A DNA stretch of 64,000 bases from assembly GCA_910574455.1 (NCBI GenBank), contig CAJSYZ010000008.1:1614707-1678706 (forward strand). Direction: 5' to 3'. The notes beneath the pieces are model-generated. The model was not told the origin of the DNA. It ran no database searches and saw only the letters and a program-made list of their open reading frames with translations. How positions within the stretch are numbered: the first letter of the stretch is position 1; each line of letters starts with the position of its first letter. A program made the position numbers and the translations under genes. Shown here piece by piece: positions 51,960 to 60,552 of the stretch. Source of the stretch: Trichaptum fuscoviolaceum (lineage: Eukaryota > Basidiomycota > Agaricomycetes > Hymenochaetales > Trichaptaceae).

Positions 51960-53100
51960 ACCTCTGTATTCTTAGTCTACATTTTACTTCACGTTTTCGC
52001 AGTCTAATCGCTATCATATTTCTCTTCCCATATTCTTTGGGGACCACGTCAGTGCAAGTCTCTCTCCCCCAAGTGCCAATGACTTTGGAGATCAGCTATC
52101 TTCGCTCAGTCATGATTCTCAGAGACAGATTATAACCTTTGGAAAAATTCTAATCAATTCTGCGGGCAACTTTTGGCACCAGAGTCCAGCAGATGAATTG
52201 CCCGACAAGCAATGCCACAATAGACGGTTGCATCGTCCAGATTCCCTTCTTGTTGCTGATTACGCCTACAGAAAGTCCACATAATGAACAAATGATAAAT
52301 AGTTCTTGGGGACGATTCGCTTACCAACTACATCACAGAATCCGGCTCAAAACTATATATGTATAATCACCTATTTTTATATACCTTGGTTACTTGAGCT
52401 CTACAATAGCAGATAATGTTAGTCTATGTTAAATTCTTGTAGGCAGCCTGTGGGCCAATGGTAGTAGATTTACATCTGACAAACTTACGATACATCAGGG
52501 AAACTTCCTTTTGCTTACGGCGACTGACGCGTCCTGACGCGTCCTGATTTGGCTGGCACCTGTCTGAAGGGTCGCTACTTCGTCTGAAAATACACTGATT
52601 GCCTTATCTCACTGAAATAAGGAGTGTTTCAGGATGCAAGCCGTCTCTCAGTGCATCAGAATGCAAGTCAGGATTTCAGTGCTCAAGTGTAATACATCAG
52701 AGATTGCTAACGGCGGCTGGCGCGTCCTGGAGCTTCCTTAAATGGGTTGAAGCGTTGTCATGCCTGCCTGAAGTGTTGCCTGGCTGCCTGATGGCCTTAA
52801 AAACGGCGTTTCAGGACAAAATCAGTGCGTAAGGAGGGAAGCTGTACATCAGGTGGCAAGTCAGACTCAAGTGAGATTTACTACTACTACCACTACTGTA
52901 CTCAAGTGAACTTGAACCTCTGTTTTGAGATTTCAAGCTACCTTCATCTTCATGACATCTTGAAAGCGACAGCAAACACCATTGACAACCTCAGTCTACA
53001 ATGATCATTCAACGAGAAGCAATTCAATAATAGATACAATCACGATGCTCCTGGCAACTTTTGAAGACAAGAGCATGCACTCAACAATTTACTCAACAAG
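51960..53100. other. Left flank of the retrotransposon island
   Basis: 1.14 kb. Contains a short tandem TGACGCGTCC (twice near 52,525-52,545, with a GGCGCGTCCTG variant at about 52,719) and TAC-rich simple sequence (52,875-52,900) like that seen beyond 60 kb. No gene supported. Confidence 0.5.
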
Positions 53101-53105
53101 ATAAC
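53101..53105. repeat. Target-site duplication ATAAC, left
   Basis: ATAAC precedes TGTCAGG at the left LTR. The same five bases follow the right LTR at 59446-59450. Confidence 0.92.
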
Positions 53106-53681
53106 TGTCAGGAATCCGCCTCAGGTTATTTTATTTCTTTTATTTTTCTTTTATTTTCTTTTACGATCACACTCCGAGTCGGATCCCCGACATGTCCGGT
53201 CCGAAACCGGACTTTCTTTAACTCCGATTCTCTTCCTTTTTGCATAGATTACTTGCCTGTATGTTTGCAGGCCGCTAGGACAAGCGCCCTGCAAACAATT
53301 CTCCTTTCTTTCTTTCTTCCGCCACTCCGACTCGAACCTCCGCTCTACCGATGCGGGACCCCGACTAGAGCGGGACCCCGAACTCCGACTTACGTCAGCG
53401 GTATAGGTCGGACCTAGTCGGATCAGGGTCCAGTGGCTTGGTACTGTATAGTTTTTACCTTTGTTCATCAAAACCGCGGATCCCCCTGCGAAGCACTCCA
53501 CTTTTGGCCTCTTGTAAAGTGCTTCTCAGGTGATGTGTTTATCTTTAGCTCTGATGTGTAGAATAGCTTAATTGACTTGTAAAGTGCTTCTCAGAGTGAG
53601 AACCACCGCTCATTGCGTCCGATCGTCGTCTGTGTCCGATTCAGGGTCTCGAAAGCGAAGGAACCACTCTAGGTCGTAACA
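53106..53681 (+). repeat. Left LTR (576 bp)
   Basis: Begins TGTCAGGAATCC and ends GTCGTAACA, the TG...CA borders. A TATA-like GTACTGTATAG lies near 53441-53451. The predicted transcript 5' end ACTTTTGGCCT at 53500-53510 is complementary to the PBS. It matches the right LTR with no difference seen by eye, including a translation-identical antisense frame. Confidence 0.95.
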
Positions 53682-53683
53682 TT

Positions 53684-53694
53684 AGGCCAAAAGT
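53684..53694 (+). other. Primer binding site, self-primer type
   Basis: AGGCCAAAAGT starts 2 nt after the LTR and is exactly complementary to ACTTTTGGCCT at 53500-53510 in the LTR (11 of 11). It does not look like the 3' end of a known tRNA. This fits the self-priming seen in Tf1/sushi-type elements. Confidence 0.7.
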
Positions 53695-53745
53695 TTGTTC
53701 TTTCGACGCCCTGCAATTGCACCGACCGATTTTTGATCCCTCTGA

Positions 53746-55026
53746 ATGGGAAGATTCGGACAAGAAGACTCCGACGAAGATATGACCGACCCGATCAACC
53801 CCGCGCAAGCAGCGCCCGCGCCAGGCGCTGCTCCGACTCCGACTCCGGGTGCTGCTCCCCCACAGGCCGCACCGCCGCCCCAGCAGAGCGGAGACCTCCC
53901 CCCAGACGTCCTCCAGGCTATCAATGATGCCACCCGACCTCTCCAGTCGCACCTGCAGGAGGTGACCGCCGAAAACCAGCGCCTCCACGACTTCATGAAC
54001 CTGTTTGTCCGAAATGCGCAGGAAGGCGCAACCCGCACTCCCAAGGGTCCGAAGGTCGGTGCCCCGCCCGCGTTCTATGGGCGTACGCCGAAAGATAAGG
54101 AGGCGGAGAGTATCAGCTTTGAGGAGTGGTCGCAGAAGGTCCGACTTTATGTCCGGATGCGCCCCCAGGAGTTTGTAGGCAGTCCGACGATGGCCTGTCT
54201 ATGGGCAGCTTCGCTACTCCGCGGGCCCGCTGAACAATGGGCTCGTCCGCACACGACCGCCGCCCTCGAGGGCACCGAAGTCCCCGCTCTCATGACCGAC
54301 TTGGAACTCTTCCTGGCGTCCCTCCAGTCCGCGTTCGGACGTCCGAACATCAAGCGCCACGCCGGACAGGAGCTTATGAAACTGCGCCAGGGCAAGGACA
54401 CGGTGTCGGAGTATGCGGCGAAGTTTCGTGCGTTGCTGGTGGAGTCGGAGGTGGACTGGGGGATGGAAGGGAAGATGTTGGTGTTCGAGACCGGACTCAG
54501 CAGTCAGTTCCGCTACGATCTGGCGAGCAAGGAGATCCGGGAGACCAAGAGCTTCGACCAGTGGGTCCGACTGCTTTGCGAATACGATGAGGACTTGCGT
54601 GCGCGTCGGACGGGCTTCAAGCAGAACCACTGGAGTCCAAACTGGGGCTCCCGCTCGCAGACACACCACTCCGCTTCGCGCGGACCGACTCGGGACCCCG
54701 ACGCGATGGACATCGATCGCTTGAGCACTGAAGAGATGATGCGCCGCGGACTGTGCTTCCAGTGCGGTGAGCATGGACACCTGGCTCGAGACTGTCCGCA
54801 GCGGAGCAAGAGATCGAATGGCCGATCGAAGGTGGCTTCACAGACCGCCGCCTCGTCGTCCACCGCTCCGCCCGCTGCCTCTGCGCCCGCCGCCGCTCCC
54901 AAGACACCGACTGCAACCCTCGAGGAAGTCCGCGACGAGACTCCGACCGTGAACGCCGCTCGCACTCCGACCGTTGACGAAATCGCCAAAGCGGTCGCAG
55001 CTGCTCTCAAGAGTCAGGGTTTTTGA
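53746..55026 (+). CDS. gag: Retrotransposon Gag
   Basis: 426-aa structural capsid/nucleocapsid protein. N-terminal Ala/Pro-rich leader; capsid region with FYGRTPKDKEAESISFEEWS and ALMTDLELFLASLQSAFGRP, typical of the retrotrans_gag fold; C-terminal CCHC zinc knuckle CFQCGEHGHLARDC for RNA binding, then an Ala/Thr-rich tail. The ATG at 53746 is the first in frame. The stop TGA at 55024 overlaps pol, and the heptamer GGGTTTT at 55017-55023 just before it could place ribosomes into pol. Confidence 0.93.
   Translation: MGRFGQEDSDEDMTDPINPAQAAPAPGAAPTPTPGAAPPQAAPPPQQSGDLPPDVLQAINDATRPLQSHLQEVTAENQRLHDFMNLFVRNAQEGATRTPKGPKVGAPPAFYGRTPKDKEAESISFEEWSQKVRLYVRMRPQEFVGSPTMACLWAASLLRGPAEQWARPHTTAALEGTEVPALMTDLELFLASLQSAFGRPNIKRHAGQELMKLRQGKDTVSEYAAKFRALLVESEVDWGMEGKMLVFETGLSSQFRYDLASKEIRETKSFDQWVRLLCEYDEDLRARRTGFKQNHWSPNWGSRSQTHHSASRGPTRDPDAMDIDRLSTEEMMRRGLCFQCGEHGHLARDCPQRSKRSNGRSKVASQTAASSSTAPPAASAPAAAPKTPTATLEEVRDETPTVNAARTPTVDEIAKAVAAALKSQGF
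55017..55023 (+). promoter_or_regulatory. Candidate -1 ribosomal frameshift site GGGTTTT
   Basis: The heptamer fits X-XXY-YYZ in the gag frame (G GGT TTT) and is followed at once by the gag stop TGA. The pol frame is -1 to gag, and pol is open from 54978. No clear pseudoknot was modelled. Inference from position and frame. Confidence 0.6.
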
Positions 55027-58000
55027 GTGGGTCTAGGCGCGCGGTCGTTCCGCCAAAGACCCCGAACCGATTTTCGCTGTTAGATGATGATGTATCCGAT
55101 CCCTCTGTGTACAATCGTACTTCGCTAATACACAAGAGTTTGCGTCGATTCATCCATGTCCCAGTGAGAATAAGTGACGGCCGAAAGATTTTGAGCATGA
55201 GAGCGCTGCTAGACTGCGGTGCATTTTCGGTGATTATCAACCAGAAGTTGGTGCGGAAGTTCGGACTATGTACTCGTCCTCTCGACCGACCGATCAAGGT
55301 GTACAACGCCGACGATTCGCTGAACCAGAGTGGTCCGATTACAGACCAAGTCCGACTTACTCTGGAGATCGGTGGACACAAAGAAGAAGTCGATGCCACA
55401 GTGGCAAACATCGGAGACTATCCGTTGATTATTGGGATAGATTGGCTACACCACCATAACCCCGAGATTGATTGGAACGACGAGACCATCAGCTTTACGC
55501 GATGTCCGAACGAATGCCGCCCTGTCGAAGCGGCAAGAGTCGTTGAAGCCGGACAACCGCTACCCCGCGCCGTTCGCAAGTTGCGGGCCGCGCGATGCAA
55601 GAACAGTCGACAGATGCGACCGCGACCGCAGCCCCATGCGAGAGTCTGCGTCGCGGAAGTCGGTGATGATTCAGATGAGTCGGACAGTGAGTCTGACGAC
55701 CTTGCGAAGATTCCCCCCGGATTTCGGTACTCCGAAAAGTACATGGACATCTACCATGAGGCGGAGCAGTTCTATGTGGCGGACGATCCGGACTTTGTGC
55801 ATAAAGTTGCGGCCTCGTATACCTGGTCGCAGGCGATTGCGGAGAAGTCGGCAGTGAAGGAGGGTGACAAGTCCTTCGAGGAGATGGTCCCCCCGCAGTA
55901 CCGCGAGTTTGCGAAGGTGTTTTCTAAGTCAGAGGCCGAACGGTTGCCCGAAAGGAAGCCGTTTGACCATGCGATCGACTTGGAGCCCGGATCGACCCCT
56001 TCGTACAGTAAGATCTATCCTATGGCACCGGCGGAACGTGCAGCCTTGAAGGAGTTCATTGAGGAGAACCTCCGCAAGGGCTACATCCGTCCGTCGAAGT
56101 CCCCCGCCGCTGCTCCGGTCTTCTTCATCAAAAAGAAGGACGGATCGCTTCGGATGGTCGTCGACTACCGAAAACTCAATGAAATCACCATCAAAAATCG
56201 GTACCCGCTTCCCCTGACCACCGAACTCATCGATTCCTTGAAGAAGGCCCGCGTTTTCACGAAGCTCGACTTGCGGGCCGGATACAACAATATCCGCATC
56301 AAGGAAGGCGACGAGTGGAAGGCCGCTTTTCGGACTCAGGAAGGACACTTCGAACCGACCGTTATGACTTTCGGACTTACGAACGCACCCGCTACGTTTC
56401 AGCGGATGATGAACGAGCTCTTCAAGGATATGCTGGATGTTATTGTCATTATCTATCTCGATGACATCTGCATTTTTTCGGAGAACGAGTCGGAGCACGA
56501 GGAACACGTTAAGGAGGTACTCCGACGTTTGGAAAAGTATGACCTGTTCTGTAAGCCCGAAAAGTGCGAGTTCCACAAGGACTCCATCGAGTACTTGGGC
56601 ATGATCATTGGCTCTGGAATTATCTCGATGGATCCGAAGAAGGTTGAAGCGGTGGCCGACTGGCCGACTCCGGCAAAGGTGAAGGACATTCAGGCTTTCT
56701 TGGGGTTCGCCAACTTCTACCGACGTTTTATCAAGGACTTCTCGAAGCTGGCGGTTCCCATGACCGAATTGTTACGGAAGGATGTCCAGTGGCGCTGGAC
56801 TACCCGCCAGCAAGAGTCCTTCGATGGTCTGAAGAAGAAGTTTGCTGAGGCACCGGTCCTCGCGATGCCCGACCTCGAGAAACCCTTCATCCTCGAATGC
56901 GATGCTTCGGACTTCGCGACCGGAGCGGTACTTTCGCAGATCGGACCAGACGGTGACATTCACCCAGTGGCCTACTATTCGAAGTCCTTGGGCGATGCGG
57001 AGAGGAACTATGAGATCCACGACAAAGAGCTCCTAGCCATCGTCCGAGCCTTGGACGAGTGGCGGCACTATCTCGAAGGAAGTCCGCACAAAATTGACAT
57101 TGTGTCGGACCACCGAAACCTGCTCTTCTTTGCGGAAGCCCGAAACCTTACGAGACGCCAGGCCCGCTGGAGCTTGTTCCTTAGCCGTTTTGACTTTCTG
57201 ATCCGTCACCGTCCCGGACGACTCGGTGGAAAGCCGGATGCTTTGTCCAGGCGCGAAGATCTTCGCCCTGACGGACCGGACAATACGAACAAGGTCCTGC
57301 TGGACACGAACCGCTTCTACACGTTGGCGATGCGACGAGGGATGGTCCGGGCCGAGGGGGATACGGAGTTGTTGCGGAGGATTCGGGAGTCCGAGAGGTT
57401 TGACGAGGAATTGGTCGAGGCGATTGAGAAGGTGAAGGAAGGGGCTCCGCGCGCGCTGGCGAACGATCTGGAGGAGTGGAACACGGAGGATGGGCTGCTG
57501 CTGTACCGGGGTAAGGTCTATGTGCCGAAGGACGAGGAGATCCGCCGCGATATCGTCAAGTTACACCACGATTCGCTTCCGGTCGGACATCCGGGTCGTT
57601 GGAAGACCTACGAGCTGGTGAGTCGGAACTACTGGTGGCCTGGTATGTCTACCTTCGTCGAGCGGTACGTGTCGGGCTGTGACACTTGTATGCGGACGAA
57701 GAATATCCCGCAACGTCCGGTTGGTCCGCTTCAGCCCAACGAAGTACCAGACGGACCGTGGCAGGTCATTTCTTGCGACTTCATCACCCAGCTGCCACAG
57801 TCCGGTGAATACGACGCGATCTTCGTGGTTGTAGACCGACTCACCAAGCAGGCCCATTTCATACCAACGACCTCGGATATTGACTCCGCGCGGACGGCCG
57901 ACTTGTTTGTGTCCGAAGTCTGGAAACACCATGGCACACCGCGCAAAGTCATTTCGGACCGGGGTACACAGTTCGTGTCCCGGTTTATGAAGGCGGTACT

Positions 58001-58847
58001 CCACCGACTCGGTATTGAGGGCGCAACGTCGACATCCTTCCACCCGCAAACGGACGGTCAGACCGAGCGGGTGAACCAGGAGTTGGAACAGTATCTCCGC
58101 GCGTTCACGGACGTCCGACAGGAAAATTGGTCGGAGTTGCTGCCCATGGCGGAGTTTGCGCACAACACACGCGCGCACTCCGCTACCAAGGTGTCTCCCT
58201 TCGCGCTGTTGTATGGATACGACCCCGAGTTCACCATCGTACCGAGTGCCGGACTTTCGACGGTACCCGCAGCGGATGACCGACTCGACCTGCTTCAGAA
58301 GGCTCAGGAGGACGCTCGCGCGGCTCTCGAAGTCGCAGCGGAGCGGATGAAGCGGTATTACGACCAGGGACATGCAGACACGCCGGACATTCGACCAGGA
58401 GACAAGGTATGGCTCGACGCACGGAATATCGCAATACCGGGCACGCGCAAGCTGAATCCGCGGAGACTCGGACCCTACACGGTTTTGCGGAAGATCGGAC
58501 TCTTGAATTACGAGCTTCAGCTGCCTGCGACTATGCGGATTCACCCAGTGTTCCATGTGTCGCTTCTCACGAAGTATACACCGGACACTATTCCTGGTCG
58601 CGTCCAGACACCGCCAGAGCCCGTAAACGTCGACGGCGACATCGAATACGAAGTATCCGAAGTCCTTAATTCGCGCCCGAAGCGGTCGAGGTCGGACTCT
58701 GCAGTATTTGGTTCGCTGGAAAGGCTATGGACCCGAGGAAGACCAATGGATCGATGCCGCGGACATGGAGCATGCCCCCGCCGTTATCCGAAAGTTCTAT
58801 CGTCGGTACCCCGACGCCATTCGCTAACGAACGCGCGCGCTCTTTAG
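55023..58847 (+). CDS. pol: Retrotransposon Pol (protease, reverse transcriptase, RNase H, integrase)
   Basis: Domains in order: aspartic protease with LLDCGAFS (Asp64; Cys replaces the usual Ser/Thr), reverse transcriptase with KKDGSLRMVVDYRKLN and catalytic YLDD (about residue 478), RNase H (FILECDASDFATGA, VSDHRNLLFF), H2C2 zinc finger (LHHDSLPVGHPGRWKTYEL ... CDTCMRTK), DDE integrase (CDFITQLP, VISDRGTQFVS, QTDGQTERVNQE), GPY/F module (RRLGPYTVLRKIGLLNYELQ). No internal stop is seen in these domains. After LNSRPKR the frame goes off and the last about 55 residues are nonsense, because the chromodomain lies in the +1 frame. The reading start at 55023 is not a Met, so expression needs frameshifting from gag. 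Confidence 0.93.
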   Translation: MSGSRRAVVPPKTPNRFSLLDDDVSDPSVYNRTSLIHKSLRRFIHVPVRISDGRKILSMRALLDCGAFSVIINQKLVRKFGLCTRPLDRPIKVYNADDSLNQSGPITDQVRLTLEIGGHKEEVDATVANIGDYPLIIGIDWLHHHNPEIDWNDETISFTRCPNECRPVEAARVVEAGQPLPRAVRKLRAARCKNSRQMRPRPQPHARVCVAEVGDDSDESDSESDDLAKIPPGFRYSEKYMDIYHEAEQFYVADDPDFVHKVAASYTWSQAIAEKSAVKEGDKSFEEMVPPQYREFAKVFSKSEAERLPERKPFDHAIDLEPGSTPSYSKIYPMAPAERAALKEFIEENLRKGYIRPSKSPAAAPVFFIKKKDGSLRMVVDYRKLNEITIKNRYPLPLTTELIDSLKKARVFTKLDLRAGYNNIRIKEGDEWKAAFRTQEGHFEPTVMTFGLTNAPATFQRMMNELFKDMLDVIVIIYLDDICIFSENESEHEEHVKEVLRRLEKYDLFCKPEKCEFHKDSIEYLGMIIGSGIISMDPKKVEAVADWPTPAKVKDIQAFLGFANFYRRFIKDFSKLAVPMTELLRKDVQWRWTTRQQESFDGLKKKFAEAPVLAMPDLEKPFILECDASDFATGAVLSQIGPDGDIHPVAYYSKSLGDAERNYEIHDKELLAIVRALDEWRHYLEGSPHKIDIVSDHRNLLFFAEARNLTRRQARWSLFLSRFDFLIRHRPGRLGGKPDALSRREDLRPDGPDNTNKVLLDTNRFYTLAMRRGMVRAEGDTELLRRIRESERFDEELVEAIEKVKEGAPRALANDLEEWNTEDGLLLYRGKVYVPKDEEIRRDIVKLHHDSLPVGHPGRWKTYELVSRNYWWPGMSTFVERYVSGCDTCMRTKNIPQRPVGPLQPNEVPDGPWQVISCDFITQLPQSGEYDAIFVVVDRLTKQAHFIPTTSDIDSARTADLFVSEVWKHHGTPRKVISDRGTQFVSRFMKAVLHRLGIEGATSTSFHPQTDGQTERVNQELEQYLRAFTDVRQENWSELLPMAEFAHNTRAHSATKVSPFALLYGYDPEFTIVPSAGLSTVPAADDRLDLLQKAQEDARAALEVAAERMKRYYDQGHADTPDIRPGDKVWLDARNIAIPGTRKLNPRRLGPYTVLRKIGLLNYELQLPATMRIHPVFHVSLLTKYTPDTIPGRVQTPPEPVNVDGDIEYEVSEVLNSRPKRSRSDSAVFGSLERLWTRGRPMDRCRGHGACPRRYPKVLSSVPRRHSLTNARAL
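58689..58827 (+). pseudogene. Integrase chromodomain, out of frame with pol
   Basis: In the +1 frame relative to pol the DNA reads GRTLQYLVRWKGYGPEEDQW then IDAADMEHAPAVIRKFY, a normal chromodomain with its aromatic cage positions, and stops at 58825-58827. A single-base change in GCGCCCGAAGCGGTCGAGG (58673-58691) would account for the break. Confidence 0.85.
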
Positions 58848-58857
58848 GAGCGCCCTT

Positions 58858-58869
58858 GGAGGGGGATAA
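58858..58869 (+). other. Polypurine tract
   Basis: GGAGGGGGATAA directly abuts the right LTR, the expected plus-strand primer site. Confidence 0.85.
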
Positions 58870-59445
58870 TGTCAGGAATCCGCCTCAGGTTATTTTATTT
58901 CTTTTATTTTTCTTTTATTTTCTTTTACGATCACACTCCGAGTCGGATCCCCGACATGTCCGGTCCGAAACCGGACTTTCTTTAACTCCGATTCTCTTCC
59001 TTTTTGCATAGATTACTTGCCTGTATGTTTGCAGGCCGCTAGGACAAGCGCCCTGCAAACAATTCTCCTTTCTTTCTTTCTTCCGCCACTCCGACTCGAA
59101 CCTCCGCTCTACCGATGCGGGACCCCGACTAGAGCGGGACCCCGAACTCCGACTTACGTCAGCGGTATAGGTCGGACCTAGTCGGATCAGGGTCCAGTGG
59201 CTTGGTACTGTATAGTTTTTACCTTTGTTCATCAAAACCGCGGATCCCCCTGCGAAGCACTCCACTTTTGGCCTCTTGTAAAGTGCTTCTCAGGTGATGT
59301 GTTTATCTTTAGCTCTGATGTGTAGAATAGCTTAATTGACTTGTAAAGTGCTTCTCAGAGTGAGAACCACCGCTCATTGCGTCCGATCGTCGTCTGTGTC
59401 CGATTCAGGGTCTCGAAAGCGAAGGAACCACTCTAGGTCGTAACA
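58870..59445 (+). repeat. Right LTR (576 bp)
   Basis: Same length and borders (TGTCAGG...GTAACA) as the left LTR, no difference seen by eye. Followed by ATAAC (59446-59450). Confidence 0.95.
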
Positions 59446-59450
59446 ATAAC
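59446..59450. repeat. Target-site duplication ATAAC, right
   Basis: Matches 53101-53105 exactly. Confidence 0.92.
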
Positions 59451-59480
59451 ACCGTTAGCACTATTCAAACGGGCCTCAGC

Positions 59481-59917
59481 CTACTCAATATCGAGCATTG
59501 GGAAGTGATGGATTATTGTATCCGGTAAGGCCAAGGCATCTTGATTCAAGACGGAAGCAACAGCAAACGTGCTGTGCGCGTCGATTGCCGCATCTAATAG
59601 AGCAGATGCAAGTGAGAAGATGGTCAGCCTGAGTGACAACTTGAAAAGGATAACTTACAATGGACTTGAGCAGCCGACAGCTCAACTTCGGCCCAATTGC
59701 TCATCGTGACCAAGACATCTTTTTCGATGTTTGTCTGCAGGAGCCTGCCCGCCATCTCCTCCAGCTTTATAAACGGTTGCGGAAACTTGAACCAGAGACG
59801 GGGGTTCAGAAGCAGCTGGAGCCAAGTTGGCGTTCTTGGCCAGAAATCGGGGTAGACGAGGCGCGCCCAATCTGTCAAATCGACACAGGAGGTCACGGGA
59901 ACGCCAAATTTATTGGA
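59481..59917 (-). pseudogene. Remnant of a WRN-type 3'-5' exonuclease gene
   Basis: C-terminal part of a DEDDy-type exonuclease (Werner/MUT-7-like). Exon 59917-59659 gives CVDLTDWARLVYPDFW and, near its end, SNWAEVELSAAQVH. The exon 59593-59481 completes YAAIDAHSTFAVASVL. The joined VH/YAAIDAH matches the exonuclease III motif (Tyr-x3-Asp). The junction uses GTAAGT/TATTAG. Upstream, a TGA at 59918-59920 blocks the frame with no splice acceptor between, and the motifs with the first catalytic Asp-x-Glu and Asp are absent, so the gene is 5' truncated. The retrotransposon sits 36 bp past its stop. Confidence 0.6.
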
Positions 59918-60410
59918 TCACTGGCATTCAAGTTGCAGTGATCATGATGTCCGACTCCGACGGCCCGGGAGTCACGGCAGTACTAGTAGTACTACGTGGC
60001 AGCCTGAGGTAGCGTTTCCACTCCGAGTCGTCGGACTTTCAACTAGTTCAAGTTCAAGTTCCGAATTTAGTAGCCTGAGTACCCCATGCCCACAACTTGA
60101 CGTTGCACCCCAGTGAGCCTGAGCGACGTGTCGTGCCCGAATCTAGTACTTAGGCTTGTTCTTTAACTTTGCACTTCAACAGCTTGAAGCCCTCTCATCC
60201 TGAAGTCCACCTGAATTTCATCCTACTTGTAGACTGCTGGCACTGGTGGTGAGTGAGCTTTCAGCCTTCTAGATCTACTTCATCCACTGACTGAGATCTT
60301 CAAGCTTGTACTTCTCTACTACTAGTAGTAGCTCTACCGATTAGAACCACTCAGGCTACACTGGCAGCCTGAGCCTCAGGCCGAGCGTGAGCCTGATCCG
60401 CTTCAAGTTT

Positions 60411-60500
60411 GCTACTACTACTACTACTACTACTGCTACTCGCTACCGAACTTCCGCGTGAGGTAGTACCACTACTACCACTACCACTACTACTACTAAT
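60411..60500 (+). repeat. TAC/CTA triplet microsatellite
   Basis: Runs of CTACTACTACTACTACTACTGC and ACTACTACCACTACCACTAC over about 90 bp, with related TACTAGTAGTAC bits at 59,975 and 63,180-63,320. Typical of simple sequence in the island. Confidence 0.8.
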
Positions 60501-60552
60501 ATTCGGCATCACTACTCACGGCAAGACTCCAAGTCTCCTCCAGTTTGCAGTT

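Larger units (their letters stand above)
53106..59445 (+). mobile_element. Full-length Ty3/gypsy chromodomain-type LTR retrotransposon
   Basis: 6.34-kb element: LTR 53106-53681, PBS 53684-53694, gag 53746-55026, pol 55023-58847, purine tract 58858-58869, LTR 58870-59445, flanked by ATAAC. Protease, reverse transcriptase, RNase H and integrase are open without stops; domain order PR-RT-RH-IN is that of Ty3/gypsy, and the integrase GPY/F module followed by a chromodomain places it with the chromoviruses. It inserted 36 bp beyond the stop of an exonuclease remnant. The LTRs appear identical, so insertion is very recent. The one visible defect is a frame change before the chromodomain. Confidence 0.95.

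Noticed and set aside
53151..53501. 116-codon antisense ORF in both LTRs
   Set aside because: It is identical in both LTRs, overlaps the LTR promoter region, and has no motif; a by-product of sequence composition.
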